NCBI RefSeq assembly: GCF_004011695.2
Contig: NC_082416.1
Coordinates: forward strand, 1,302,001-1,366,000
Direction of reading: 5' to 3'
DNA from: Ascochyta rabiei
Taxonomy: Eukaryota; Ascomycota; Dothideomycetes; Pleosporales; Didymellaceae
DNA: 64,000 nucleotides
The notes under the pieces are model-generated. The model saw only the letters and a list, made by a program, of their open reading frames with translations, was not told the origin of the DNA and made no database searches. Positions 22,177-33,499 of the stretch are shown here, piece by piece. A program made the translations under genes and the position numbers. Every line of letters begins with the position of its first letter. The stretch's first letter is position 1.

Positions 22177-22893
22177 GTTTGCGCGCGGGGTGGGTGCGGT
22201 GGTGGTGTCGAGACGAGAACGACGGCAGCAGAGGCGGTGGACGGTGGGCGGTGGTGGTGTCGAGACGAGAACGACGGCAGCAGAGGCGGTGGACGGTGGG
22301 CGGTGGTGGTGTCGAGACGAGAACGACGGCAGCAGAGGCGGTGGACGGTGGGCGGTGGTGGTGTCGAGACGAGAACGACGGCAGCAGAGGCGGTGGACGG
22401 TGGGCGGTGGTGGTGTCGAGACGAGAACGACGGCAGCAGAGGCGGTGGACGGTGGGCGGTGGTGGTGTCGAGACGAGAACGACGGCAGCAGAGGCGGTGG
22501 ACGGTGGGCGGTGGTGGTGTCGAGACGAGAACGACGGCAGCAGAGGCGGTGGACGGTGGGCGGTGGTGGTGTCGAGACGAGAACGACGGCAGCAGAGGCG
22601 GTGGTCGGTGGTCGGTGATCGGTGGTCGGTGGTCGGTGGTGGTCGGTGGGCAGTGGCTGACGGGCGCATCCACCTCTGCCTGGCTTGTGCAGGCGCTCCG
22701 ATGGCGGAGCGAGCGTCTCAAATTCCGGGCCTGCACTCTGGGGAAAGAAAGCGTGCCACACCCTCACCACCTCACCACCTCACCACCTCACCACCTCCCT
22801 CCCCACCGCACGGCAGCTCGCACGGCAGCTCGCACGGCAGCTCGCACACACGCCCGCCTCACGTCCCCGCAAACCCGACGCCGTCACCCCCCG
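22177..22893. other. divergent promoter region (KH protein / ILV6)
   Basis: 717 bp separates two divergent starts. More than half is the 52-bp minisatellite, followed by GGTCGGT-type short repeats (about 22600-22650), CACCACCT repeats (about 22760-22795) and a 12-bp CACGGCAGCTCG repeat (about 22808-22845). Confidence 0.8.
22193..22608. repeat. 52-bp minisatellite, 8 copies
   Basis: The marker GTGTCGAGAC recurs at 22205 and then every 52 bp to 22569. Copies are nearly identical. The unit is not a multiple of three and there are no unique spacers, so it is neither coding nor CRISPR. Confidence 0.95.
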
Positions 22894-23944
22894 ATGGCCT
22901 CCCAGCGGGCTCTGCTGCCCCTGCTGCCCCTGCGCCCCCTGCGCAGCTTGCTCACCCGGCCGTGCGCCCAAGCTGTGCGCGCGCAGCAACGGGCGTCGAG
23001 CTCCCAGTCGTCGTCCACCCAGGCGCTCGCCTACAAGGCCCTGCACCGCCGCATCGCCCCCCTCCCCACCGAAGACCGCCCGCCCGCCTGGTCTGCGCCG
23101 GCCGCGGTCAGCAGCATCCTCTACGAAACGCCGCTGCCGTCCCAGAAGCCCCACAAGCGCCACATCCTCAACTGCTTGGTGCAGAACGAGCCCGGTGTGC
23201 TGTCGCGCGTCTCCGGCATCCTGGCCGCCCGTGGCTTCAACATTGACAGCCTGGTCGTCTGCAACACCGAGGTCGAGGATCTCTCGCGCATGACCATTGT
23301 CCTGCAGGGACAGGAGGGTGTCGTGGAGCAGGCCCGCCGCCAGCTCGAGGACCTGGTCCCCGTCTGGGCCGTGCTCGACTACACACAGTCGCCTCTTGTC
23401 CAGCGGGAACTGCTCCTTGCCAAGATCTCCATCCTGGGCCCGGAGTACTTCGAGGAGCTGCTGGCCCACCACCGCGACATGGCCTCCAACCCAGACCTCG
23501 ACGGCTTCAACGAGGAAGACCTGACCGACGAGGAGCGCCACGCCTTCGCCGACGAGGCCGCCCGCGATTCTCTGAGGAAAGACTACCACCCCAGCAACCT
23601 CGCTGTCAGTCAAGCGCTCCGCCACAAGCACGAGCACCTGCGCGCCATCACCTTCATGACCCACCAGTTCAAGGGCAAGGTCCTGGACATCAGCACCAAC
23701 AACTGCATCGTCGAGCTCTCGGCAAAGTCGGACAGGATCGACTCCTTCATGAAGCTCATTGCTCCCTTTGGCATTCTGGAGTCGGCACGAACGGGTAAGC
23801 GACTCACATCCTCTCCGCAGAGACACGCACTGACGTCAAGCAGGCCTCATGGCCCTTCCCCGTTCTCCCATCCACGGCTCAGAGGACGTTGGCGAGAAGG
23901 AGGCAGAAGACATTGTCGACACGAGCTTGTTGCCTCCTGGCTAA
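22894..23944 (+). CDS. ILV6: acetolactate synthase regulatory (small) subunit
   Basis: Two exons, 22894-23794 and 23844-23944 (333 aa). The protein activates the catalytic Ilv2 subunit and gives valine feedback inhibition of the first common step of branched-chain amino-acid synthesis in mitochondria. A presequence rich in Leu, Arg and Ser covers about the first 45 residues. The ACT domain starts around residue 88 (ILNCLVQNEPGVLSRVSGIL, then ARGFNIDSLVV) with TIVLQGQEGVVEQARRQLED. The second half carries the IlvH C-terminal domain (VLDISTNNCIVELSAKSDRI, then FGILESARTG). A longer acidic insert (NPDLDGFNEEDLTDEERHAF) is the kind seen in fungal forms. I saw no TGACTCA in its promoter. Confidence 0.95.
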
Positions 23945-26328
23945 ATGCTGCCTGCACGGGCCGGACGCCGAGTGAGGGTGAACATGGGACGTGTCTCCAT
24001 CTTTGCGTGTAATCTAGTCGGGTCTGGCGTTTGCCGTTGGTGATGTGGCATGGTAGATTCGATCGACCGCAGTCTCCAAGGCGACGAGCGGGTCAATGAA
24101 ATCCTGTCATCTCTGCCACACGTTCCGGTACCCATGTTTGCGTTTCATCGCGAGCTTGGAGCGAGCCTGCCGCGAGTGCCACGTCCAATGTGGTTCCCAT
24201 ACACCCCCCATGACTGAGTCATTCGCACTCCACCTGCAAGTGGAGAGGACCTCCCACACGGTTCGAGCAAGCTGCCGCTCTCGCCTTGTATGGTGCACGG
24301 TGGAGGATATCTTGCCTCCAAGCTCACTCGCAGCTCGGTCCGTGATGACAGATAGATGACTGAAACAACAAAGCACACCCAGATGAACAGGCCAGACCGT
24401 CACGAACATCAAACTGCCTACACAACGCCAACTCGTACGAGATTCCACTCATGTTTACAGGCTCCTCTCTCTGCTTTTTAGCCTTGCCAGCATCGGCGTC
24501 GAGGTTCCACTCCGGATGGCAGCAGGCGCAAGCAAGCATGCGGTCGTGAACGCCCACCTGGGCGGGTCTGGGTGGCCGAGACGCTTTGGTTCATCGATCT
24601 AGGCGCCCACACCTTCCTGCATCCTGCAGACGCCTGCAACAGCAATGGCTGGTGCCCACACGACATGTTTCCGCTTCGATGGGTCCGCGGACAAGAGCCT
24701 CCATTCAAGCATAATCTACCATGATCGAGGAGGCAAGCCCAAAGCTTCTTCACCTTGGCCGTGCCAACGCTCACCTCACAGAGCCCATCGTTCCCATCTT
24801 GCTGAGATCTGCAATCGACCTCGCCTGCATGGAGCCGTTCGAGGAAGAGACCGTCTTCTCGACCTCGTACACCCTTCTTCTGAGGTGAGCAGGGCCAGTG
24901 GCTTCCCATGGCAGAGTGCACCGCGCCGCGAGTGACCAAGAGCCGTCGTTGATACAGTCTACCTCGCGGGACCACGCCAAGTCTCTACGCGAACAAGCGG
25001 CAAGTACCACGACCAGCGCATCTGGATTCTGGCTTCTGGCTGCTCACCCATGTAACGTCTCCCAATCAAACGTTCCACTCTGCAGGCTGCGGGTCATGGT
25101 ACGAGTTTGACCCCACTGAGCCGGCTCCAGTATCCCCCCGTCCGCGACCCTGAACTTCTCCATTGGGGATTGACCATGCAGCGTATCCATTGTGGGCGCT
25201 CGATACGAGAGGGAAAAGAGAATTTCCTCCATACAGACCTCTCCCGTGAGAGCGTAGGATGCTGCCATGTGCGGGTCTGCGGCAAATTGTCATCTTGAGC
25301 CTGTCTTTGCTCGATCTAGAATTGCACCACGTCGAAGCTTGCTGCTGGGTTGCACGATTCTTCCATGTCGGCACGATCCCGGATGCCTACCGAACGCCCC
25401 CAGGCAATGGTTTAGCAATGATTTATCGGGCTACAGTGAGTGCACTGGAGTGGGGCATGGCTACCGACTCCCCTCCCTTGTGCAGCGCCGCGACGCTCTG
25501 ACTCTGACTTTGCCATGCGGTAGAAAAAGGTAAGATTTTTTGCCTTCGCTTCTGCACCATAGCCCTGCGAGCATGCGCCTTCGCCTGCAGACCCTGGCCC
25601 CCCCTGCCGGTGGCTGCGTCTGGCGTCGGGCTTGACCCTTCTCGAACTTGGAAACGTGCATGGCGATACATTCGGCACTAGCGTCACGGCTGGTCTGGTG
25701 GTTAGCGACGGAAACCTTTTCACCTGCCATTGCGCCGTCCATGCCTAGCAGGGATGTTCCGCGCTCGTTGACCTTGCACAGAACTTGGCTCCACAGCGTG
25801 GTAGGGACTGGGCCGCGCTGGCTGGGCAGGCGTCACCCTCGTCATGTTTGCTCAATCCGTTGCCATGCTGATAACAGAGGCATGCCTGCGCTGTGTCGCT
25901 CCTCTTCTCGTAGCCGCCCATTGCCGTGCCTCTCGTCCTCGGTTCCCGAGGATAGGATAGGATAGGATAGGATAGCCGTTTGTGATTACCTCGCACGTCG
26001 TCGTCGGACTCCCGAGAGAACCACCGCATGCAACTTGGGCTTTCCCAGCACCCACCTCCAGTCGCACCGACCGGTGAGTACTCCGCGACATTCCACTTTC
26101 CCTCAACCATCAACCGGCTCATTGCGGTCGTGAATTACCTGCAGCCTTGGGCCCGGATGCGATTGAACCAGACAACTCATATCCTGCGAGCCCGACGCCG
26201 TTATCTGACGTTGGCGCCACAGGTTCTCTGCTCCCTTCACTCGTGCAACCTCGCACAGCGACCCGCTGGACCCTTTCACCTGGCAACTGGCGTTTTCACA
26301 CATACATTCTTCATCATTGTTCTAGGAT
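23945..26328. other. long gene-free stretch upstream of VTC5-like gene
   Basis: Nearly 2.4 kb with no supportable gene. Open frames reach at most about 165 codons and show no domain or splice logic. It includes a GGATA repeat (about 25953-25975) and a TGAGTCA at 24212. It may contain a non-coding RNA, a long 5' leader or decayed sequence. Confidence 0.5.
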
Positions 26329-29089
26329 ATGAAATACGGCGATACATTGCGCCAGAGGAGCATTCCTGAATGGGGCCATTGTGAGTAGATGACGTTCCTG
26401 CGACACGCCTCGGCCCCCCGTCAGCTAACGACGTTGCGCGCACAGTCAACATCGACTATGACTATCTCAAAGACCTCATCAAGCACCAGACCACGTCGGG
26501 CACCAACAAAGCCGTATCCATACCCGGCCAAGGCACCGGCACCACCGAGAAGGCCTTCAGCGAGACGTTCCTGCGAGTCCTACAGGCCCAGCACGACCGC
26601 ATAAACCTCTTCGTCCGGAGCAAGAGTGGCGAAATCGAGCGCCGGCTGGATCATATCAGCAAGAGCTTGGAGCTGTTGCGCTCCACACGCTCTCACGAGG
26701 CACGCCTGCCGGCCAGGACAGTAGAGAGATATGCCAAGATAGACGCTGACGTAGCAAAGTATGCGCCAGGCACCGGACCAACTGCGCCAACCCAGGCTAA
26801 CTTGCTGCAGGACTGCAGAGGAGATTCGTTCCCTGTCACGCTTCGTAGTCGTTCAGCGGACCGGTTTCGCCAAGATCCTCAAAAAATACAAGCGCTGGAC
26901 AAAGGACAGAGAGCTTGCCCACACCTTCAGAGATGAGATCAGCAGCCCCTCGGACAGCCTCTTCCAGCTGGACCTAGGCTACCTTCTCGATCAATACATC
27001 AATGTCCTCGGCGCCCTCCGCTCCGTCTTTGACGGCGACAACGCAGCCACGGCTCACGCCAAGGATGTCGACGCTGAATTGCCGGCCGCACGCATATCCA
27101 AAGCCCTTGAGCACGAGGATCAGCTGGACTTCGACCTCACCTTGTCTACTGTCCCTTTGGGGACCAATGGTCACAAAGCAACTTACTGGATACATCCCGA
27201 TCATGTAGTCGAGGTCCAAGTCTTGTTGCTCCAATACATGCGACTGCACACCAAGAGCAGCAAAGCGACGTCGCGCAGAACATCTGCAGGCGCAACGCCT
27301 CTCCGTCGCCAGTCCTCCAACATCAGCACTGATCGCTACTTCGGTAACGAAGACCACGTCGGCCTCCAGGTTCTTGATTACGCAGAAGCATTTGCTGTCA
27401 GGCAGAACGCCAGCACAGTTGGATCAAGCGAAGAGAACAAGGGCAACGTTGGGATCAAGGCAGCTGCCAACGTTCGCTTCTCGGCGGCTGCTGAGGCTGC
27501 CATTGTGGTCTGCACAGCGACGGATTCGCCCATGCACTCCGCTGGGGACATCAAGATTGCGAAGCTAAAACGCAAGTTCACGGAAGCTTTCTTGGACACA
27601 TCAAAGCCGCTTCCCGACAAGCAGAACGTTCGCTTTGTGGATCGGACAGGATCGTTCAACGATGGCGAAGAAGAAACTCAGACCATCCGACAATGGCTAA
27701 CGGAGCACCGAGAGATCAAGCCGATTGCTGGTGTTGGCGCAAAGCGTACCAGATTTGCTGGGCTGCACAACAACTCTTCAGGAGGCCTATGGGCTACCTT
27801 GGACCGCGATGTGTTTATGAAAGGTTCTTTGATCAAGGATCTTGCCAACGACGACTGGGCACTGATAGCGTCTCCGGATGCGGCCAAGTTTCCTCATGCT
27901 ATCTTGGAAGTTCGACGGGAGGGCAATCTGCCTGCGTCCCTGATACAGACGCTCGACCGAAGCCACTTGGTACGTTGCGTGACCACGCTTCCACTTGACA
28001 CATTCTGATCAACGTAACTAGGTCGAACGTGTTCGCGGCTTCTCAATCGAAGCTCATGCTGTATGGACTTGTTGCAAGCCAAGCTCCATGTCTGCACCTC
28101 ACTGGATTTCCATCCTTGACAAAGACATTCGCAAGCTGCCGGAGCCAGTCAAGAGACGTAGTCGTAAGAACAGAGGCAGCATGAGCGGCTCGAACACACA
28201 GTCCTCGCCGCCAATGACGTCGACGTCCAACACCTCATTCGACGGCCAGCTTAGCCCCTCGACGCTTCGCAACGGCGAGTCTTCTGCAACCTCGGCACAA
28301 GACTTTCCAGATCCTCCGTCACTACAGGCTTTTAGGAAGAAGCATCGCAAGTCGTTCTCCGAACACCCACCTCCAGTCATTCGAGAGGAACCCGAATCGC
28401 AACGCTACTGGAACGAGTACGACCATCCCGAAGACGAAGACGAAGGCTACTACATCTACGTCGACCCCAATGCCTCGGTCAAGTTCCCTGGCCAAGAGAC
28501 GTTTGAGGCATGGACAAGGAAAACAAGAAAGATGCTCGGCTTGCGGCTCCAGGCGGAAGAGCGGTCCTTGTTGTCTGCCGTGGAAGATGGCACAACGGAT
28601 GACGAAGAATCTGGGTCGGAGAGTGCGCTGGGCTGGAATCCGCGCTCAAACTACGGCACCATGACCTCGCAGAACGGAGGTACCCACGAAGGCTACTTCA
28701 GCAGTATCTTCAGCGGCAAGGTAAACCCGCACCACGACGCGGAAGCCCTGCAGGAGCGCAGATCGCTGCTCGGCGAACTCCGGACGCGCCAGCGGGAGCG
28801 GGAGCGGACAAAGCTTCGTTTCTACTCGACGTGCCTGGCGGCTGCGTTTGCAATCGACTTCATCCTAGGTCTCATGACGATGACGAGTCGCAAGAAGGAG
28901 AGGGGTGCTGTGGATGCCGGTGTCTTGTTTGGTGCCGTGTGCACCCTGATTTTATGCGTTGTGGCTGTCATCAGCATGAAGACAAGGAGAGAGAAGCTGG
29001 GCTGGATTCACCAAGGCGTCGTGCTCAGCATTGTGCTTGCGCTCCTGGGTCTGGATATTTTGCTGCTCTTGTGGGTTTTGAGGGTTTGA
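26329..29089 (+). CDS. VTC5: SPX-domain VTC-complex subunit, Vtc5-like
   Basis: Four exons: 26329-26380, 26446-26758, 26811-27969 and 28022-29089 (863 aa, close to the length of yeast Vtc5). The SPX domain begins at Met1 (MKYGDTLRQRSIPEWGHFNI) and ends near residue 160 with ILKKYKRWTKDRE; SPX domains bind inositol pyrophosphates. A VTC-type tunnel domain follows (YWIHPDHVVEVQVLL, LWATLDRDVFMK, HAILEVRREGNLPA, VERVRGFSIEAHAV). A disordered acidic linker leads to three membrane spans at about 772-794, 806-826 and 840-863. Vtc5 raises polyphosphate synthesis by the vacuolar VTC complex. I see an incomplete match to the basic residues of the catalytic Vtc4 tunnel, which agrees with a regulatory role. 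A TCTAG just before the start may be the acceptor of a 5'-leader intron. Confidence 0.85.
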
Positions 29090-29228
29090 AGGGAGGGTTG
29101 GTGAAGCGAGGGGAGTTGAGGTCCGTCCTTTCAAAGGCTTGTGTATGATTCCCCCCATTCTTCTAGCATGTTTGGCGCTTCTGAGCGATCTTCTTTCTCT
29201 TTCCTTTGTTGGCCAATGCTGGATATCC

Positions 29229-29275
29229 TTGGTTTGGTTTGGTTTGGTTTGGTTTGGTTTGGTTTGGTTTGGTTT
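29229..29275. repeat. GGTTT pentanucleotide microsatellite
   Basis: About nine tandem copies downstream of the VTC5-like gene. Confidence 0.95.
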
Positions 29276-29327
29276 CGACAAGGACGTAGCTAATTGCTGG
29301 CGGCTTTGCATTCGTTGTTAACATTAC

Positions 29328-29400
29328 ATGCATACATACATACATACATACATACATACATACATACATACATACATACGTACGTACGTACGTAACGTAC
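29328..29400. repeat. CATA and GTAC tetranucleotide repeats
   Basis: About 12 units of CATA run into five self-complementary units of CGTA/GTAC, a potential cruciform-forming stretch. Confidence 0.9.
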
Positions 29401-30589
29401 ATGGCAAACCACCAAAAAAAAAAAAAAGGAAATGAAATCAATCAATTCACTCGGCTTGAGCTTCGAGATACCACCAACGCAGGCTGGGCGAAATCGTGGA
29501 ATGTACGCAGCTGTCTGCGGTCGGTGACGTTGCCTGCTAGATGGCGAGATATCGGGGAGGAGGTACATGTCATCTCGTCCGGGCGGTTGGATCCGGCGTT
29601 TCCAAGACCACGGCCTCAACCACAGTCTCCACCACGGCCTCAACCATGGATGCGGCTCTGCGATGGACGCTTCTTTGCTTCTTGCCCCTTGTGGGTGCGG
29701 TCGGAAGGGTAGGTTGGTGGGGATCGTTAGCTGCGCGGGATTGATTCGTGGTTGAGCGGGGGCGTGGGACACGCGTAGTCGACCGTGTTTCGATGGGTGG
29801 ACAGGAAGATACCTAGTACGGAGTCGCCAGGCGTCCCTCTGTGGGTCGCGAGCACGACTCGGACAGGAAGCTTGCTGCTGGCAGGGTTCGATCTCAACCG
29901 TGGATTGGCAGCTGTCGTCGATGGTTGGGGGGTTGGGTTGCCGCTTTGGGACCGCGGGAGACATGGTTGTCGTGTTTCCGCTCGTCTGTGCAACCATGGA
30001 TTGACGTCTGCAATCGATGGCTGGAGCGAAACTTGCCCTTCTCATGGTCGCGGCAACAAGGCCTGCACGGCTGGCGTTGGGGGGAAGGGTTCGTTGTGGC
30101 TTCAACCAACTTTGGCTCGTTCACGAGTCGTTGCAGAAATCCACCCCTCTGGACGTGTCCCCTCCCCACGTGTGCGCGTGCAGGGGAGCGTGGAAATGGC
30201 ACACAGTACAATGCTGGACCTGGAGTGACGTGCAGAGCTGGGACAGTCGGTCTTGAGCCTATACGAGCGAACACACAGGCCTGAAGTGGCCGGTTTCGTC
30301 ATGGTTTGCGATGAATGGTGTGCCGCCTGATCTGAGCTGGGAGGGCTTGTGAGTGAACGTGCGAGCGCAGTTTGATACGTCGAAAACCGATTGAAACTGC
30401 CACGAGCGGATTTGGACGCGGCAAGTTTGATTCGTGCCTGTGCCTGCGCCTGTGCCTGTGGCGACCTCGGGACGCTTCGTGGCTGGTGGACACGGTCACA
30501 TGCTGGACAGGAAGACCTTGGGCAGTGCAACAGATCTGCGCACTCTCGGAGACGCAACTTCTTCACCTTCCTCTCGCCTCGCCCTAGCC

Positions 30590-30601
30590 ATGACCCAATG
30601 A
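30590..30601 (+). promoter_or_regulatory. three-codon uORF overlapping the main start (ATGA)
   Basis: ATG ACC CAA TGA: its stop codon shares bases with the ATG at 30598. This would allow termination-reinitiation control of the CHY/RING gene, if the transcript starts upstream and the main start is right. Confidence 0.45.
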
Positions 30602-33101
30602 GTCTGATTTCTTCCTTCATCATCGACCCCGTGGTCAGAGCCGGCCGCCGCTTCTCCGGAGCTGGAGCTGGAGCTGGAGCTGCACCGGTGCCGTCAGCCG
30701 GTGACGCAGCAGGACGATTGCCGCTATCACATGCCAATCAGGACCCCAGCTCTGCGACCGCACCACCAACCGATGGCGACGCAGATGCAGATGCAGGTGC
30801 AGGTGCAGGTGCCGGCGCCGATGCCACTGCAGCGCGCGATGCACCCCAGACTGCTAGCGCAAGGCCTGTCCCCCTGTTAGCCCGATTCCGCAGCTACTCG
30901 TCATTCACGCGCCGACCGCAGCATGTCGCGGGGGGTGAGGAGATGGGCGACGGTCGAGACGCCATCACCACGACAGCGACGGCGCCCATGGACGTGCCCG
31001 TCGATGCAGCCAGCATGTCCTCGAATCCGTCCCACGCGCTCCAGCAGCGCTTCCGCCGCCTCGACCTCGACCTCGACCTCGACCCCGACCCGCTCGGCTC
31101 CAGCGCGCCTGCTGCACCCACCGCGATACACGGCGCCGCACCAGGCACCGCCGCCATGTCCGAGTCGCTGCCGGCCGACGATGGCTTCGCCCACCTGCGC
31201 GCCCGCATCCACGACATCAGGGCGCTGAAGATCACCGAGCAGGAGCGCGCGCAGATGATCCACGGCCTGATGACCGAGCGCTACAACCACATGCGCCCCA
31301 CCTCGCCGAGCAGCTTTGTGTCCCACGACCGTCCCTTCACGCCCAACTCGGCGCACTCGGTCTTCTCCGAGGCCCGCGCCTCCTCGCCTCTCTCCGCTGC
31401 CTCGGACGTCGACGTCGACAATCCATACAAGCTCCGCCCAGGCGACACCAGCCCGACCTATCGAACGCTCAAGCACAACGACGACGAAGAGGACGACGAA
31501 GATCACACGGACGAGGAGCTTGTCCTGGGCTGCCAACACTACAAGCGCAACGTCAAGGTCCAGTGCCACGAGTGCCGACACTGGTACACCTGCCGGCATT
31601 GCCACGATGAAGTCGAGGACCACGCGCTGAATCGAAAAGCAACACAGAACATGCTCTGCATGGCCTGCAGCACACCGCAAAAGGCATCGGACACTTGCAA
31701 CGAGTGTGGCACCGAGGCGGCGTGCTACTACTGCGACCTCTGCAAGCTGTGGGACAACAATGCACGCAAGAAGATATACCACTGTCCGGACTGTGGCATT
31801 TGCAGACGCGGCGAGGGGCTTGGGAAAGACTACACCCACTGCCAGGTAAGTGTTCGCAAGCCGTGCACGACACGTCTGTTTCTCACGCCACGTAGCGATG
31901 CAATGTCTGCATCACCATATCCCACGCAGATTCCCACGTGTGCATACCACGTGCTACCGACTCTGGGTGTCCTATCTGCACCGACTATCTCTTCACCTCG
32001 TCCGCAGCTGTCGTCTCGATGCCATGCGGGCACTACATGCACAAGCAGTGCTATACGTTGTACATGGAGACTGCGTACAAGTGCCCAATCTGCAAGAAGA
32101 GCGCGGTGAAGATGGACTTGCAATGGCGCAAGCTGACGTCGGCCATCGAGGGTCAGCCTATGCCCGAGCAATTCGCAAACACTCGAGCGGTCGTCCAATG
32201 CAACGACTGCTCGCGTAAGTCTTCGGTCAAGTACCACTGGCTCGGGAACCAATGCGAAAACTGCGACTCGTACAACACCAACGAACTACGCATCTTGAAC
32301 GGGCCCGAAAGCGAAGAAGCAGCCAACGCACTCCTCGACGCCGATGCAAGTTCGGGCACAAGGTCGCCAGCCAGCGTCAGCTCCCCTCAATCGCAAGCGC
32401 TAAGGTCGCCCCGGTATTATTTCCAGCCGGACGAACCAGAAGAAACATGGCTGCCCGGCCAGTTGCCTTCCTTTCCCTTCCAGATGCCACAGTTCCCTGG
32501 CCGACCGCGCATGCCAGACATGCCCCAAATGCCCCGCATGCCTGGCTTCCCGTCCTTACCGCAGTTCCCACAATTCCCCAACATGCCTCGGATACCGCAG
32601 ATGCCTCAGATGCGCCGTGACGCAGAGGAGATGCTCGAGCGCTTCCGTCGGTCCATGGACGCCTACCTCAACCCTACTGGCGAAGTGCGAGATGAGCACG
32701 TCCCGTTCATTGATCTCGGTGGCGACGATCGCCGCGAGACAACGGAGGCTACGGACGGCACGCAGGTCAAGGGGCCCTACTTGCCGCAGTACTACCTGGA
32801 GCGCTTCTCACAGGCGCTCACACGCTTCCGCAATGAGCTCAACCCTGGCATGGAGGACATTCCTGATCTGAATCTCTCAGAGGGTCAGGATCCAGAGGGA
32901 CTGCAGTTTTGGGGCGACGATGGGGGACGTGTTGCACGGGTCAACGCGAAAGACGAGGGGGACGACGAGGCGTCTGATGATGGAAGCAGCAGCGATGAGA
33001 GCAATCACGAAGAAGAGGACGATGAGGATGAGGATGAGGATGATAACGAACACAATGGGCAAAATAGAAAGACGGATTGGGATCTACCTGGGCATCTCTA
33101 G
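30598..33101 (+). CDS. CHY- and RING-finger E3 ubiquitin ligase (Pirh2/RCHY1-like)
   Basis: Two exons, 30598-31845 and 31896-33101 (817 aa). About 300 N-terminal residues are low-complexity. A CHY zinc finger follows (LGCQHYKRNVKVQCHECRHW, CRHCHDE), then the CTCHY finger (CDLCKLWDN, YHCPDCGICRRGEG, RCNVCITISHADSHVC). A RING-H2 domain at about 440-482 (CPICTDYLF, MPCGHYMHKQCY, CPICKK) and a zinc ribbon (VQCNDCSRKS, GNQCENCDSYNT) complete the order found in RCHY1-type ligases. A Met/Pro/Phe repeat region and a strongly acidic tail follow. RCHY1-type proteins ubiquitylate substrates with an E2; plant relatives sense iron, but I infer no substrate here. The ATG at 30598 (MSLISSFIIDPV) is preferred; an in-frame ATG at 30391 is possible. 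Confidence 0.9.
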
Positions 33102-33499
33102 ATGGGTTAAAAGGCGTTCTGGTCGCAATGGCAGGCTGTCGGGGTTACCGTTTGGTAAACGCATGAAGAACGGCGTTGGTGCAGTCCCAAGCAAAGCACA
33201 CCTAGAGACAATCAAACCAGCACTACTCTGACATTTGATGTTCGTTGGACGTTTGGTGCTGGTGAGCGGACAAGGGCACGTGCTATCGTTAGTGCCGCCA
33301 AGACTAAGCGAACCCACGAAATTGATTTTCGCAACTTGAACATTTTCACGCTCCTCAGTTCCACCGTCGACTAACCCACAGCCGATCTCCGTCAGTACGT
33401 ACGCCCCCGTCGAACAATCGCATCACGCCTGCAACGGCAGCCATTTCACCTCCGCGCAACTGCGCGCCATTCGAGCACCTGCTAACACATTCCGCAGAA
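33102..33499. other. promoter and 5' leader of eL31
   Basis: A CACGTG E-box at 33278, then a likely 5'-leader intron. No gene. Confidence 0.5.
33395..33497 (+). other. probable 5'-UTR intron of eL31 gene
   Basis: A good donor (GTACGT) at 33395 pairs with a branch point (GCTAACAC at 33481) and acceptor (TTCCGCAG) ending two bases before the ATG. Leader introns are common in fungal ribosomal-protein genes. Confidence 0.55.

Larger units (their letters stand above)
29090..30597. other. intergenic region with microsatellites and motif copies
   Basis: 1.5 kb with a GGTTT repeat (about 29229-29275), CATA/CGTA repeats (about 29328-29400), a 13-nt A run, and several copies of a CAACC(A/G)TGGA...CGATGG motif (29641, 29895, 29991) that recurs upstream of MIC12. 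No gene supported. Confidence 0.55.

Noticed and set aside
22193..22608. CRISPR array
   Set aside because: Copies are directly adjacent with no unique spacers, and the genome is eukaryotic.
22116..24012. Long ORFs on both strands through the 52-bp array
   Set aside because: Open frames caused by the repeat; the unit is not codon-sized, so the peptide cycles through three frames. They extend into ILV6 without its N-terminal logic.
24250..24290. tRNA-like GGTTCGAGC T-loop
   Set aside because: No matching T stem, acceptor stem or D arm.
24478..24975. 165-codon minus-strand ORF in the gene-free stretch
   Set aside because: No recognisable domain, irregular composition and no supporting splice or neighbour context.
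29885..29902. tRNA-like GGGTTCGATC T-loop
   Set aside because: No T-stem pairing or cloverleaf around it.
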